Source: Turritopsis dohrnii | Taxonomy: Eukaryota > Cnidaria > Hydrozoa > Anthoathecata > Oceaniidae | DNA length: 64,000 nucleotides | Direction: 5' to 3' | Assembly: GCA_027922465.2 (NCBI GenBank) | Contig: BQMF02000003.1 | Span: 1,178,001 to 1,242,000, forward strand | In this document: positions 1 to 10,354 of the stretch, in pieces | How the letters are laid out: every line of letters begins with the position of its first letter | How positions within the stretch are numbered: the first letter of the stretch is position 1 | The notes under the pieces: model-generated | What the model saw: the letters and a program-made list of their open reading frames with translations, nothing else | The model's database searches: none | What the model was told of the DNA's origin: nothing | Translations under genes and position numbers: made by a program

Positions 1-3000
1 TCAAACTTACCGTCTTCTGCTTTTAAAGCCATCATATGGTTCATAGAATAGCGAGTATTCTGCACGCTTGTAAATTGGTCACGTAAATATGCGATCATAT
101 CTAAAGGTGTGACCGGTGGATTGTCTGGTTGTGCTCTTCGCCAGTTTAATGCCAAAATCTTTGCTCTTCCTTCAAGTGAGGCTATAATAGTGTTAGCCAC
201 ATATAATGCTGGGACGGAGGCTTGACATATTTCCACGTATGTCCTTGCTGCTTGTTCCCAATCTTCAAAGCACGCAGCCGTGCCGTTCTTCATTCTAGCT
301 GTCCCATCAAACCTGGGGATTTGTTTTCCTTCAAGAAAGCCGGGAGGCAATTGCATAGCCCCAGCTACAGGCATTGCTCCGTATCTTCCAGGATGTGCGA
401 AAACTGCGTTTAGAGTTGTGTTTCCATAAGGCATAGGAGGATTTCCCATAGTGTAAGGTTGTGTGTTGATTCCGTTTGACCAGGCCATATTCAGAGTATC
501 TAATGACTTGTTTACTTCCGTGGATGTTTCTGTTGGTGTGCTATTTTTCTCTGCAGTACTTGCCCGTGTATGACCAGCAATAGGTGAATACGTTGGTGCA
601 ATATCAGAAGGTTTGCTCACCTTTGGTGCAGGCGTTGTAGGTTGTTTGAACTCTACTGCCTTTGGGTTGAGTGTCGTTGAAGGTTGTTTTTCTTCCGACT
701 CTTTTGTGGCTAATCTACTTACTATCTTGGTGAGGTCATCTATCTTGCTTGAAATTTCATGAGAGACTGATGACAAAGGTTCAGTGTTCTTTCTCTTCTT
801 GGGTTTTGTGCTGTTCGGGTTTTGTTCTGATTCCGATTCGGGTTTCTCCTTTGCCTGCTTCTTTTTCTTCTTCTTAGGTTTTGGTGGGGCGTCTGGTAAT
901 TTCAGCACGAAATCCACATCTTCCGTTGAAACTTCCTTTCCACCCGATGTTATCACACTATGCATTGTGGATGTTTTGACCGATTTGGTTCCGTCATCTC
1001 CTGCTTCAGTTGAAGTGTCATTGCCAGACATGTTTTCTTCATCAGCCGTTACAAACTCCGTACCAGTACTTTCGTCGGCTGTGTGAGCTTCATTGTCTGT
1101 AGCTTCAACATCTGTTCCGCTAGGAACTTCTTCTTCAATGTTGATGACTTCTTTGAATTTCGTAGCTTCATACTTCTTGCGCTCCTTTAACTTTTCTTTC
1201 AAACTCTTTCCATGTGCTGTATCTGGTTTCTTTGCTTGCTTAGCTTCTTTCTGTCGCGCAATTCGTTCTGCGTATGTCGGCGGAGCTTCGCCTTCTCCTA
1301 ATTGCCAACTTCTAATTTCGAGTGCGGATGGTACATCTTTTATTTGCTTACTTGTTACAAGTGTACCATGGGTTTTAGGATCATCCCAGTCAGGTTCTGC
1401 CGGAGGTTCTCCTACTTTCTTTTTGTACTGCTCGCGCAAATAATTGATGCGTCTTTGTTGCTTTTCTGCTCGTTTTGTCCATGTCGGAGAAATATACGCA
1501 GTTATTTTCGCATGGTCACTTCCGATGTTTCTCTCAATTTCTCTCCATAAGGCGCTTACCGTTTCTGTCCGAAGACGATCGGTTCGTAGTTGATTGATTA
1601 GCTCCTTTGCACTCATGAGTTGGGTTTCAACAGTTTCCATATTTTTGCGTAATTCTCTTGTACGTTGGTCAGTGGTCCACTCTCCATAAGAGATTGTTGA
1701 TGACGAAGAATCCTTTCTTCTTGGTGCAGCATTTTCTTTTGCTTCAGTTAATTGTTGTTTGAGGCCCTCTTTTCGTACCTCAAGTTTTTTGATCTCTTTA
1801 TCTTTTTCTTCGCATATACGCTGATATTCTTCTAATTTAGTCTTAGCTTCTTTACCTAAATTTTTAACATCCTGTTTATACTTCTCTTTTCTAGCAGTAA
1901 CTTCTGTTAATTCCTTTGACAAATTTTCTTTGTCCGTGGTTAGGAGTTTGATCGTCTTTTCTTGATTGGTTACAAAGCGAAACAATTCCTCGATTTCTTT
2001 AGGTATTGCTGTGCAATTGAATTGCAGTCCGGCCGCAGATATATTTTCCCAAGGCACGATGCTATTTTCTTTTAATCCAGGCGTAATAGTCTCGGTAATT
2101 TGCTCTAAGGCTTGTACTACCATTAACTTGGTAGAGGTTATATCTTGTACCTTGCTGGTCAATTTTTGATACTTGCCATTGGTGTCAGATAACTTCTTTT
2201 CTAATTCCTCCTTCTGTGTCTTTTCAGTTTCCTTTTGAACTTCGAGCTGACTTATACGCGATTTTAATTCTCCTCTGTCATCGTGGATGGCTCGGAGACT
2301 GTTTCTCTCTGCATTGACGTTGTCCAATTCCTTACGTAATTCGGTCACTGTTTCTTGGAGCTTCTTTGTTGCTCCGCTGTGCAACGTTAGAGAGGCAGCG
2401 TCTTTCAATTCTTTCTTTAATGCGGTAATGTCTCCATCGACTTCATTTATTACATGACGTATTTTATTTATGAGGTCCACCGAGGCGTCTTTCGGAAGTT
2501 CCTTACCAAATGTGTTGCATATCAAGTCCAACACTTCCATAAGCCATCCTCTTGTAATATCATATGTCCGATCAGATTTTTGTTTATCTTCTCGATATTG
2601 CTGCTGATAGGCATTCGCTAGCCCTTCAAGCGAGTTCAGTATTTCAACTACTTCACTTAATCCGATCTTTCCTTTAGTTAGTTTCTCGCGTGTGTCATCG
2701 TCCACACGAGCCTTAGCTTCTAAGCCAATAGGCGCATCCTTTTGAGCGAGTTTGTTATCCAGGAAGCGTATTGTCTCTACCAATCGTGTCAGTAATAAGT
2801 TGTAATCTTCCTGTCTTGTATCGCTCTCTTCCACTTCTGAATCCTTTTCATGGTCGCTATTGATACTAGTAGAAGTGGCAGTATCTCCGATATTAGATGA
2901 ACTTTGGTGTTCTACTTCCCATTTCATGAAACTTCTTATGTTGTCCGTCGTAAGACTGCAAAAACAATCTTGTTCGCTATGCTTTAAGAACTCTCCGTTC

Positions 3001-4865
3001 AGTGTGTAAGTACCTTCCAATAGGGATATACATTGATATAAGTGGATCTTCCAAGGTTCATGACACATGCAGTCGGAAGCCGTCTCATGTTTCTTATACT
3101 TGGATAATTCGTCCGAGCGTATTCGTCCGGTAGTCATAGCCTGACATAAGTACATTCCTGAGCTCGCGGAAGGAGCTTCACTTACTTGCACCCATTTTGC
3201 TCCATTAAAGTAATTTGCGATTGTCCTGAAACGTTCATCTTCCGTGAGGTTCTTCCAATTCTGGCTGAATTCCATTGTCGGATACATGGCTTTATATCTT
3301 TCAAGGATCTCTTTGTATCCGTGTGAATGAGTCAAAAGTTCTCCCGTATTCATAGGCGGTAGTTGAGTAGGAGGTTCTGTCGGAATGTTCTCTTCAGGCT
3401 CCTTTTGATTTTCCACAACATTGTTTTCTTTCTCCGACTCCGCGTTTTCTTCGATGTTTCCTTCGTCTTCAGTTTCAATTGCGCTTGTAGCAGTTTCAGT
3501 TTCTGTAGCGTCAGTTGTTTCTTCAGGTTCACCTTCACTTTGTGATGTTCCGTCTTGTTCTTCATCCGACGTTCTAGTCAAGGTGACATCCGCTTCTTCT
3601 GTTGGAACTTCCGCGTCCTTTTTCTTAACAGTGTCGGTGTTTACAGCGAAGTCTAATTCTGGCTCGCTATCTTCGTGTGTGGAAACTATGTCTTCTAAAT
3701 CTAACACCGTACCTTCACTAAGTTCCGATATACTACTTGAAGTATTCACTACACTAGCTGGATGTCTACTCTTAACATTTTCTGGGTCATATAACGATCC
3801 CGGTAGGTTGTGCCCTTTCGTGATCGTCCGATATTCCAATGATTTGTAATGATTGTCGAACAACTCGTGGCCCCTTTTTAGGAGTTCCGCAAGCTTTGCT
3901 TTAGCCAATTTTTCTTGGTCCCATTTTTGCGCAATCTTTATTAATGAAGATACTAATGGTCTTAACATCACATGTTTTTCCAAAAGTGAAATTTCTTCCT
4001 CCGTCAAAGGTCCAGTGTCATTGGGGGATCGTGTAGTCTTGTTAACCTTGATTAGCTGTTGTATCAGGCCAACATATGACGTAAGTAGGTCATTTGCTTT
4101 GTGTCCTTTGGTGGCTCGTCGATATTCGTTGACGAGGCTTAAGGTTTCTCGGAGATTTAATTTCAGGTCGTTCCATGGTACTCCAGCTTCTTTAGCGAAG
4201 AGTCTTGCCATTTTCATTTGGAGATCCGTTCTTTCCAATGTTTCAACTGTATCATTATCCTTTGTTAGCAGAACTTCCGTTGGCTCAGGTGTTCGTGAAA
4301 AAGGGTTCTTCAACTTTACTTTTATTGAGCTCTTCTCCTTTTTCCTAGGCGTTGCGTAAACTTCAGAGTTCGGTTCTTCCGCTTGTGAGGATGTACCAGG
4401 CTTGGGTTCCTCATTTGTTTCATCCGTTATCATAAACAGGCTGCCTCGGACTGGTTCCGAAGGTTCAAAAATCATATCGAGCGGCATAATCGGATAACTG
4501 CAGTTCCTCCCTACTTGCAGTTCTTCTTCTGCTCCGACAGGTTCAACCTTCCGTTGAATTGTCTGTTCGTGCAAAAGGACCGGCGAGACCGGTTTCCGCG
4601 GGGATTCTTCGCGTCCGCGGCTGCTACCCCCGTGGTCCTGTCGGGTAGGCTTACTTGATTGCTGATCAGGCTTATGATCTAGGAGCTGTCCCTTGGGAGA
4701 GGTGCGTTTCCCTAGTCCTTCCGACCAATTTGGAGATCCCAAATTGTCAGGCTTCCCTTCAATAGGGGTCTGTTGTTGCGAATCATTTTTCGTGTCCGAA
4801 GGGTTTTGGTTCTTCAAAATCTCTGAATAATATTTTATCAAGCTTAATCGGCCGTTGTCGGCTGA
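1..4865 (-). CDS. Giant Gag-like polyprotein ORF, partial (3' end outside the window)
   Basis: Open from just after a TAG at 4866-4868 down to base 1, about 1,621 codons with no stop. I checked that one frame holds at the start, middle and end. The first in-frame ATG is at 4487; upstream of that it would need a shift from the leader ORF. Regions in order: a basic/proline-rich start; helical charged segments; a strongly acidic E/T-rich stretch (about 3780-3380); a Cys/His patch with CMCHEPWKIHLYQC (near 3075); long Glu/Lys/Leu coiled coil (about 2850-1570); a Lys-rich run (about 880); then near 330-40 a segment with F-E-D-W-E-Q-A and L-E-G-R-A-K spacing resembling retrotransposon Gag (Retrotrans_gag type). 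Far larger than usual Gag proteins (300-600 aa). The family is unconfirmed without pol. Confidence 0.75.
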
Positions 4866-5400
4866 CTACGGTGAAATCCTTAAGTCCTAATCCATCCACA
4901 AGAGCAGCGGCGAAGTCTCCTATGGGTATTTCATTTACTATGGTATCCGTTAACTGAGCGAGCGCGCGTTTTTTGCGCCAGAGTAGGAAATCAGAAGGCC
5001 AATCAGAGTCGGACACGTTCGTCGCGTGTCCCATACAATATACAAAGTCAAGATCTTCGAACTCACGTTCCTTGCGTTGTCTTTGCTGTTCCTCCGTTTC
5101 CTTTTCTTCTTCCGGCATTACATCCATATCCAAATCTTCTTCACTATCTCCTTCGTAACCATTATCAAAATCCTCTTCAGTAATATACCGAACATAATCA
5201 GCATACGTAGGCTTGACAGAGAGAGGGAGTGTCTCCGCCCATCTCTTCACCCCGTTGTGATCATACTGTCCAGTAACTCCACACAAATACTCAACATAAT
5301 TAATTTGCTCTTCCCTAGTTACTCCTTCAAGTTTAGAGATTCCAGGACGGACATAGTCCATACTGTCCTGAAACTCTTCGTTGTTTTCAATGGTTGCCAT
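4783..5400 (-). CDS. Leader ORF upstream of Gag (unrecognised)
   Basis: The open frame extends back to an ATG at 5448, but that codon sits in the primer-binding site; the ATG at 5400 (protein MATIENNEE...) is the better start and gives about 205 residues. The protein is acidic, with a D/E-rich middle followed by a Q/E/R-rich stretch, then a segment with Trp and Leu residues. I do not recognise a family. It ends in TGA at 4783. The long frame that follows lies one base forward (+1) and is already open across the last 27 or so codons of this ORF, so the two could be joined by a +1 shift, by splicing, or be translated separately. It may be the N-terminal part of a very large Gag. Confidence 0.6.
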   Translation of the reverse strand: MATIENNEEFQDSMDYVRPGISKLEGVTREEQINYVEYLCGVTGQYDHNGVKRWAETLPLSVKPTYADYVRYITEEDFDNGYEGDSEEDLDMDVMPEEEKETEEQQRQRKEREFEDLDFVYCMGHATNVSDSDWPSDFLLWRKKRALAQLTDTIVNEIPIGDFAAALVDGLGLKDFTVVSRQRPIKLDKILFRDFEEPKPFGHEK

Positions 5401-5439
5401 AGTAACATTCGAGTTGTTGTTACTTTGATGTCCTTTCAG

Positions 5440-5457
5440 GTCCCTCATCGGGCGCCA
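5440..5457 (-). promoter_or_regulatory. tRNA primer-binding site of the LTR element
   Basis: Minus strand reads TGGCGCCCGATGAGGGAC, 18 bases starting with TGG (the complement of a tRNA CCA end) two bases after the LTR. It closely resembles the lysine-type PBS of many retroelements (TGGCGCCCGA then ...GGGAC). The ATG at 5448 that would open the leader ORF lies inside this site, so the leader ORF probably starts later. Confidence 0.82.
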
Positions 5458-5459
5458 CT

Positions 5460-5824
5460 TGTCGCGGTACGCCTTTTAAATTTTCACAAACTACTGTTGT
5501 TACGATTGTCAAAAGCGCTGAGAAAGGTTGCATAAGCTTCCCTTCACTTAGCTCAAGAAATACTTATAGTAGAGAGGTTCCAGAAAGGAAAACTCAATAA
5601 CTTCCGATCAATCACAATGTTTTCTTTCGATAAATGATTTCTTCCGTAAGTATTAACTAATAAAATTTTCTTGAGATAGGCGAATGTCAGTTTCCGATTT
5701 TGTTCATCATCATCATCATCATCATCTTCATCCTCCAACTTTCGTGTTGACATTACACGGTGGAATACAATTATTAGCTGACTTTGCTTTTTTTCCGTTT
5801 CAAAGCATGGTACTGCGGGAGACA
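5460..5824 (-). repeat. 5' long terminal repeat
   Basis: On the minus strand the LTR begins TGTCTCCCGCAGTACC (from 5824) and ends GGCGTACCGCGACA (at 5460), giving the TG...CA ends and short inverted termini usual for LTRs. It abuts a primer-binding site. About 365 bp. It includes a GAT/ATC-rich simple stretch near 5707-5730. Only one LTR is in the window, so the boundaries rest on the TG/CA ends and the PBS. Confidence 0.8.
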
Positions 5825-6390
5825 GAATGTTTTTTCGTATCTCTTTCCTAATTTATTATTGTATTATACTATGTTATAATTATCAATATTTATACAGCAT
5901 TTTTCGTCAGTAAAGTATATATACTGTTATCAATGAAATAGCTGTAGTAAAATAAAATAAAACAAGCCGCATGGCTGCAACAGGTCACGACTTTAAGCTT
6001 TACTGTTATTTATTGCCTGAAGAATAGGTGTTTTTTATTTTGCTATGTTTTTTCATTTTAACTGTAATACTTTTACTCTACATTTCTAGAGTTTGTAGAC
6101 ATCCTGAGACAGGCCGAGGAGCGTGAAAACTAAGGGTTATTTGTAGATATTTTAATTTGAAATTTTAAAATAAAATGATGTGATATAATAACAAATTTAT
6201 GTGTTGGAATTGCGTCGAAAAATACGCTTATGCTTTTTCTTCTCACTCACGGAAAAGTAGGTTAGGTAAACCTCCCTCACCATGCTGGGTCATGCTTTAA
6301 AATGTTCAATCTTGAAGGGTGGTGAACGCTTATATAAATTGACAACTCTTAATTCGTTGAACTATGCATTCCCAAAAGGTAAAATCTGCA
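5825..6390. other. Non-coding, AT-rich
   Basis: No convincing ORF or recognised element. AT-rich sequence between the LTR and the first GCGCCC palindromic repeat. Confidence 0.6.
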
Positions 6391-6829
6391 TACCGTTTTC
6401 TCTCTAACTAGCGCCCCTCTCTAATAAGCGCCCCCTTCTAGTCAAAAATATTTTTATAAGCGCCCCTCTCCAATAAGCGCCCGGGCGCTTATAGAGTGAC
6501 TAGACATTACTCAGAAATTTATAAGCGCCCGGACGGTAATTAGATTTTTGAACCAAACACGAATATTCTGTTATAGAAACGGAAGGCTATGTTTTTGTGA
6601 TGTCTAAATTTAAGTTATAAGTACAAAATCTTATTTCGTTGCCATGAAAAATACAGTTGTTTTTACTCTTTTATGATAAAAAGCAATGCCTCGTTCACAG
6701 CTAGCATGACCATTTTAAAATGTTTTTATAAGCGCCCCTCTCCAATTGGCGCCCCTCTCTAATAAGCGCCCCCCTAATTTCTAAAAAAAATTTATAAGCG
6801 CCCGGGCGCTTATTAGAGAGAATACGGTA
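6391..6829. mobile_element. GCGCCC palindromic MITE, copy 1 (uninterrupted)
   Basis: Ends are inverted: taccgttttctctctaa... at the left and ...ttagagagaatacggta at the right. Both subterminal zones carry repeats of aagcgcccctctc(c/t)aat, so each end folds on the other. No coding capacity. The inner 140 bp reappears, reversed, in the copy at 8818-9973, where another element interrupts it; this copy supplies the empty site. Confidence 0.75.
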
Positions 6830-6860
6830 TTTGAAACTTACAAATGTTTCAGAACTTTAA

Positions 6861-7096
6861 TACACCTTTCCCGTAATTGATTGCGCAATATTTTTATCAT
6901 GCTCTACCTCGTTTTCAATATGCTATACCATGACAACCGAATCTCCCGTGCTCAATCATTAACACTATCACAATCATAACACTAATTGCTCATTACTGAA
7001 ATGAGTCCCGTGCCATTCTGTTACCATATCAACCTTTGCGAAAACGAGGCGGAGTATGGTAAAAAGTATTGCGCAATCAATTACGGGAAAGGTGTA
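6861..7096. mobile_element. MITE with TTTCCCG ends, copy 1
   Basis: Inverted ends acacctttcccgtaattg / caattacgggaaaggtgt, followed inside by gcgcaat and CTC-GCCTCGTTTTC arms. About 235 bp. The centre (actcatttcagtaatg, cacgggactcattt) matches the element at 16173-16384 in reverse orientation. Non-coding. Confidence 0.7.
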
Positions 7097-7483
7097 TTTA
7101 CCTTATCGATCCTTATTACACCGGCCTTAAATGGCATTATTTTTTGAGTGGCGGTATTAGGGCGGGCGTTAGAGGTCTCTGAAATTATTACGCCGACCTT
7201 TCAAAATAAGACCATTAGCATGTATTTTGATGGGTTTTTTTATTTGTCGGTATTGGTATTTTGCTGTTCGAAAATTTTTGAATTTGAAAATTTTTTATGC
7301 AGGCTTAATATAAAAACTTCACTCAAAAAAGTTAAGTAGAACGGTAGTTATGAAAGGTCATTAGTTTCAAAAATTGGACAAAAGATGTCAACACTCAGGG
7401 GTATAAGCAGACAAGAGACAACTAAACAAATGAAATGGTTATATAAGTATGATACAATAACTAGCAGCAAATATTTACATCTG

Positions 7484-7913
7484 AGGACAGCTTTAGACAG
7501 CCGCATAATCGCCATGTCGAATTAAATTACTTTTATTCAGGTAAAATTCGACAAAAATGCGACAGTCACTTTATACAGGTTTTGTTGCCGCATATCAAAT
7601 TCGACATGGCTTTAGACAGCCGCATAAATGTCGAATGAATTTATCATCGTGCGTTTCTTACACGCTGTCAGTACTTTCGTGCACTTTTTCCACGAAGTTC
7701 ATTCAAGCTGCTGTTAAATTCGACGATTATGCGGCTGTATAAAGTGATGCCGAATTTATGTCGAAGATTGCCGTTTTATTCGACAAACTCTGCTGAACTT
7801 AATTCATTATGTCGCACTTAATTAATTTTTCACTTTATACAGTCGAATTTTCGTCGCATTTAATTAAGAGTTTAATTCGACGCGACGATTATGCGGCCGT
7901 ATAAAGCTGTCCT
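7484..7913. mobile_element. Foldback MITE with AGGACAGCTTTA ends
   Basis: Left end aggacagctttagacagccg, right end cggccgtataaagctgtcct, with inner arms gcataatcg / cgattatgc. The subterminal unit (gctttagacagccgcataa, ...tgtcgaat) recurs near 7605-7640 and, inverted, near 7720-7740, so there are nested inverted repeats. TGTCGAA/TTCGACA motifs are scattered throughout. Non-coding. Confidence 0.7.
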
Positions 7914-8817
7914 AAAATTTAGGATTAAATACTAAGGAACCACACATATTATCTAAAATTAGTAGCATTAATCTTAAAATATGGAGTAAAAATTCCATGC
8001 AAAATGCTAAAAGTAAACGACCCTTTCTAAACTTTTCATTCTATATTTTTAAAGTGAAATTAATTTCAATTTAAGGCTCAAATAGAGAAACTGCCCAAAT
8101 GAAAATATGAGTTTGGCAAAATACCTAAATGAAGAAATTTTGGTTTGATTTTGCACAGCCAAGATTATTTTAAATTTGGCGCAAGTTGGACTTCTTGGTC
8201 AAAAATTACACTAATTTTAGACTATTTTTATGTTTTTCGAAGAAAAGATTCATATATTTGGTACAGCTCACTGTAAATTTGGTGCAATTTTTTGCGCCAA
8301 AACTTCTTCACTTAAGGTAATTACAAAATGATAAAGTTCAGAGTTAATAAACAAAACGTTTAATCAGCTCACTGTAAATTTGGTGCAGTTTTATTTTGGT
8401 GCATCTTTTTGCGCCAAAACTATATATGAACTATATATGTCTATATGAAGACAAAGAGAAAAAATTCAGTTTTAAATTTTTATATTCCTTAAATGCTGAA
8501 CGGAAGATAACTTAACAAAATGATTAGAAAAAAAACTAAGCGAAGCTGCACGGACAAAAACCTTTATAAACTTTAAATAAAACAACAACAAAGCAAAACA
8601 AAATATGAAGCAAGAATAAACAATGTATATTGGATTAACAGAAAAATAAAAATAACAAAACATACTGTATCTTGTCAAAGCTGTAAAATAAACTAGTGAT
8701 TCAAAGTTTCTTTAAGCATAAAACAACTGTAAAACCTATATAAAAACTCCACAGTAAAGATGAGATTCGTTATCTCAATTTCAGATGGAAGGTCTGTAAA
8801 TACTAAATATTTGTCGA
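7914..8817. other. Non-coding, with a short direct repeat
   Basis: No gene seen. The phrase agctcactgtaaatttggtg followed by a run ending gcgccaaaact occurs at about 8265-8305 and again at about 8366-8422; a looser copy with tttggcgcaagtt is near 8175. This looks like a degraded repeat. Confidence 0.55.
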
Positions 8818-9074
8818 TACCGTATTCTCTCTAATAAGCGCCTGGGCGCTTATAAAATATTTTTGGAAATTAGAAGGGCGCGTATTAGAGAGAGGCGCTA
8901 ATTGGAGAGGGACGCTTACAAAAAAATTTTGAAATAATCATGCTAGCTGTGAACGATGCATTTCTTTTTATCATAAAAGAATACTAACAACTGTATTTTT
9001 CATGGCAACGAAATAAGATTTTGTACTTATAACTTACATTTAGACATCACAAAAATATAGTCTTCCGTTTCTAT

Positions 9075-9769
9075 TACCGTAATGCTTCGATTAAACGCCC
9101 CCCTTCTTTTAAACGCCCCCCTCGAATAGACGCCCCCCTTTTTCAGGAGATTTTTAAATAAACGCCCCCCTCTATTAGACGCTCCCCTCGAATAGACGCC
9201 CCTCTCTTGAAAGAGGCGTTTATTAGAGACACACTAATTAAGGCATGTAGAACTACTACATTGCATTGTTTCAGCTTCAATGTTTTCATTTTGTATGAAA
9301 ATATGGAAATTTGCGATAGACGCCTTTCTTTCTAAATTTTAAACTAACAGTTGCAAACTTTGTCTTTCTTTTCAAAATTTTCTTTTCTAAAACTTCAGAA
9401 TAACGTTTATTTTTCGTCGTAAAGATAAGTTTTGCAGGAACAACAAGTCCGATTTCCCGTTGACGTTTGCCAGTTATTACTGCTTTTATCATGTTCTCGA
9501 GATCTTGATTAATAAAATGAATGCATAAACTTGAAATTTCTATGGGGATGTGTCCAACGAGAAGATTTTTTTTGTACAAGCCAACAGCATATTTATCATA
9601 CTCTCTTGCTTCTTCCTCTCGCTTATCTTGGGCAGCTTCAAGTATTTCTCCAATCGTAGCATCCAACACTTCTTTGTAGACATGATTATACAATTTATAT
9701 TTAAACGCCCCCCTAAAAATTCAAAAAATTTAATAAACGCCCCGGGTGTCTAATCGAAGCATTACGGTA
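9075..9769. mobile_element. TIR element carrying a HIRAN-like ORF, nested in a MITE
   Basis: Ends taccgtaatgcttcgatta / taatcgaagcattacggta are exact inverted copies, with subterminal aaacgccccccttc-type repeats on the left and ataaacgccccgggtgtc on the right. It is inserted at a TAT in the copy 2 MITE, with TAT following on the right; copy 1 (around 6570) shows the joined, uninserted site. It carries one ORF on the minus strand. Confidence 0.75.
9286..9693 (-). CDS. HIRAN-like small protein inside a TIR element
   Basis: 135 residues. Residues about 31-60 hold DKYAVGLYKKNLLVGHIP followed by EISSLCIHFI, which fits the HIRAN core (R/H-D-x-Y-A-V-x-V, V-G-H-[IV]-P-x-E-[IL]-S), then a G-x-R-x-x-x-I-G-L-V-V-P strand and a Lys-rich tail. 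HIRAN domains bind DNA 3' ends in HLTF-type helicases; free-standing HIRAN ORFs are common in some marine invertebrate genomes. The ORF fills most of the element between its inverted ends, so it is probably the element's cargo or a remnant of its coding part. No transposase is seen, so the copy is not autonomous as it stands. Assignment is by motif memory only. Confidence 0.6.
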   Translation of the reverse strand: MYNHVYKEVLDATIGEILEAAQDKREEEAREYDKYAVGLYKKNLLVGHIPIEISSLCIHFINQDLENMIKAVITGKRQREIGLVVPAKLIFTTKNKRYSEVLEKKILKRKTKFATVSLKFRKKGVYRKFPYFHTK

Positions 9770-9973
9770 TATACAGAATTTTCAATTTTTGTTCAAATTT
9801 CTAATTACTGTCCGGGTGCTTATTAATTTCTGAGTTAATGTTAAATCACTCTTATTGCAGAGGGGCGCTTATAAAAATATTTTTGATTAGAGGGAGGGGG
9901 GGGGGGGGGGGGGGGGGGCTTATAAGAGAGGGGGGCTCATTGGAGACAGGCGCTAATTAGAGAGAATGCGGTA

Positions 9974-10229
9974 TTTAATTTTTTGTAAATCAGATCCCCA
10001 TTATCTACAACAAAATCAACATCACTGTAGAATCCCATGTTCCCAAATTTTTGGCTAAAGAAAACCCAATAGAAAAAAGTGCACAACACGTACATTGCTT
10101 CCCAGCAGTTGATCCAAAACGTTCAAAATTGCCTTGATGGAATAGAGGAATAGACCCTGTGTTACTTTAGAAAATAACATTATATATATATATATATATT
10201 GATACTAAAACTGTTACATGTGTAGCGAT
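9974..10229. other. Non-coding; TA microsatellite
   Basis: No gene seen. A (TA)n run lies at about 10180-10199. Confidence 0.6.
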
Positions 10230-10354
10230 ACACGTTTTTTTTTTTTAAGAAACACGTTTTCCCAATGTAATGTTTCTTACGTGTTTCTTAAGATTTTGCC
10301 ATTTTGAGCCTCATGTTTCCTAAACTCGTGTTTCTTAAAAAAACAACAACGTGT
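10230..10354. mobile_element. Short foldback repeat with ACACGTTTTT ends
   Basis: Left arm acacgttttttttttttaag then aaacacg; right arm cgtgtttcttaaaaaaac, then aacaacgtgt. About 125 bp, with cttacgtgtttcttaag in the centre. The ends resemble those of the MITE pair at 46346 and 47871. Confidence 0.6.

Larger units (their letters stand above)
1..5824 (-). mobile_element. LTR retrotransposon, 5' part, continues beyond the window
   Basis: Read on the minus strand the order is LTR (5824-5460), a 2-base gap, primer-binding site (5457-5440), a short leader ORF, then one very long open frame with a Gag-like end. No protease, reverse transcriptase or integrase is in view; they would lie left of base 1. 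The long frame has no stop over about 4.86 kb, so the copy looks young. The Gag-like end suggests a Ty3/gypsy-type element, but without pol the superfamily is an inference. The target duplication cannot be checked because the other LTR is outside; the flank at this end starts gaatg at 5825. Confidence 0.85.
8818..9973. mobile_element. GCGCCC palindromic MITE, copy 2, interrupted by a nested element
   Basis: Ends taccgtattctctctaat / agagagaatgcggta match copy 1 at 6391-6829, in opposite orientation. The inner sequence from 8936 to 9073 is the reverse complement of about 6590-6720 of copy 1. It is interrupted by the element at 9075-9769. Without that insert it is about 460 bp, close to copy 1. 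The right arm carries a run of about 23 G (9897-9919). Confidence 0.72.

Noticed and set aside
784..4359. Several plus-strand ORFs of 100-170 codons
   Set aside because: They are Ser/Phe-rich antisense shadows of the long minus-strand Gag-like frame.
9075..9769. CRISPR-like repeats (GCGCCC units)
   Set aside because: The units are arranged as inverted subterminal repeats of a transposon in an animal genome; there are no regular spacers.
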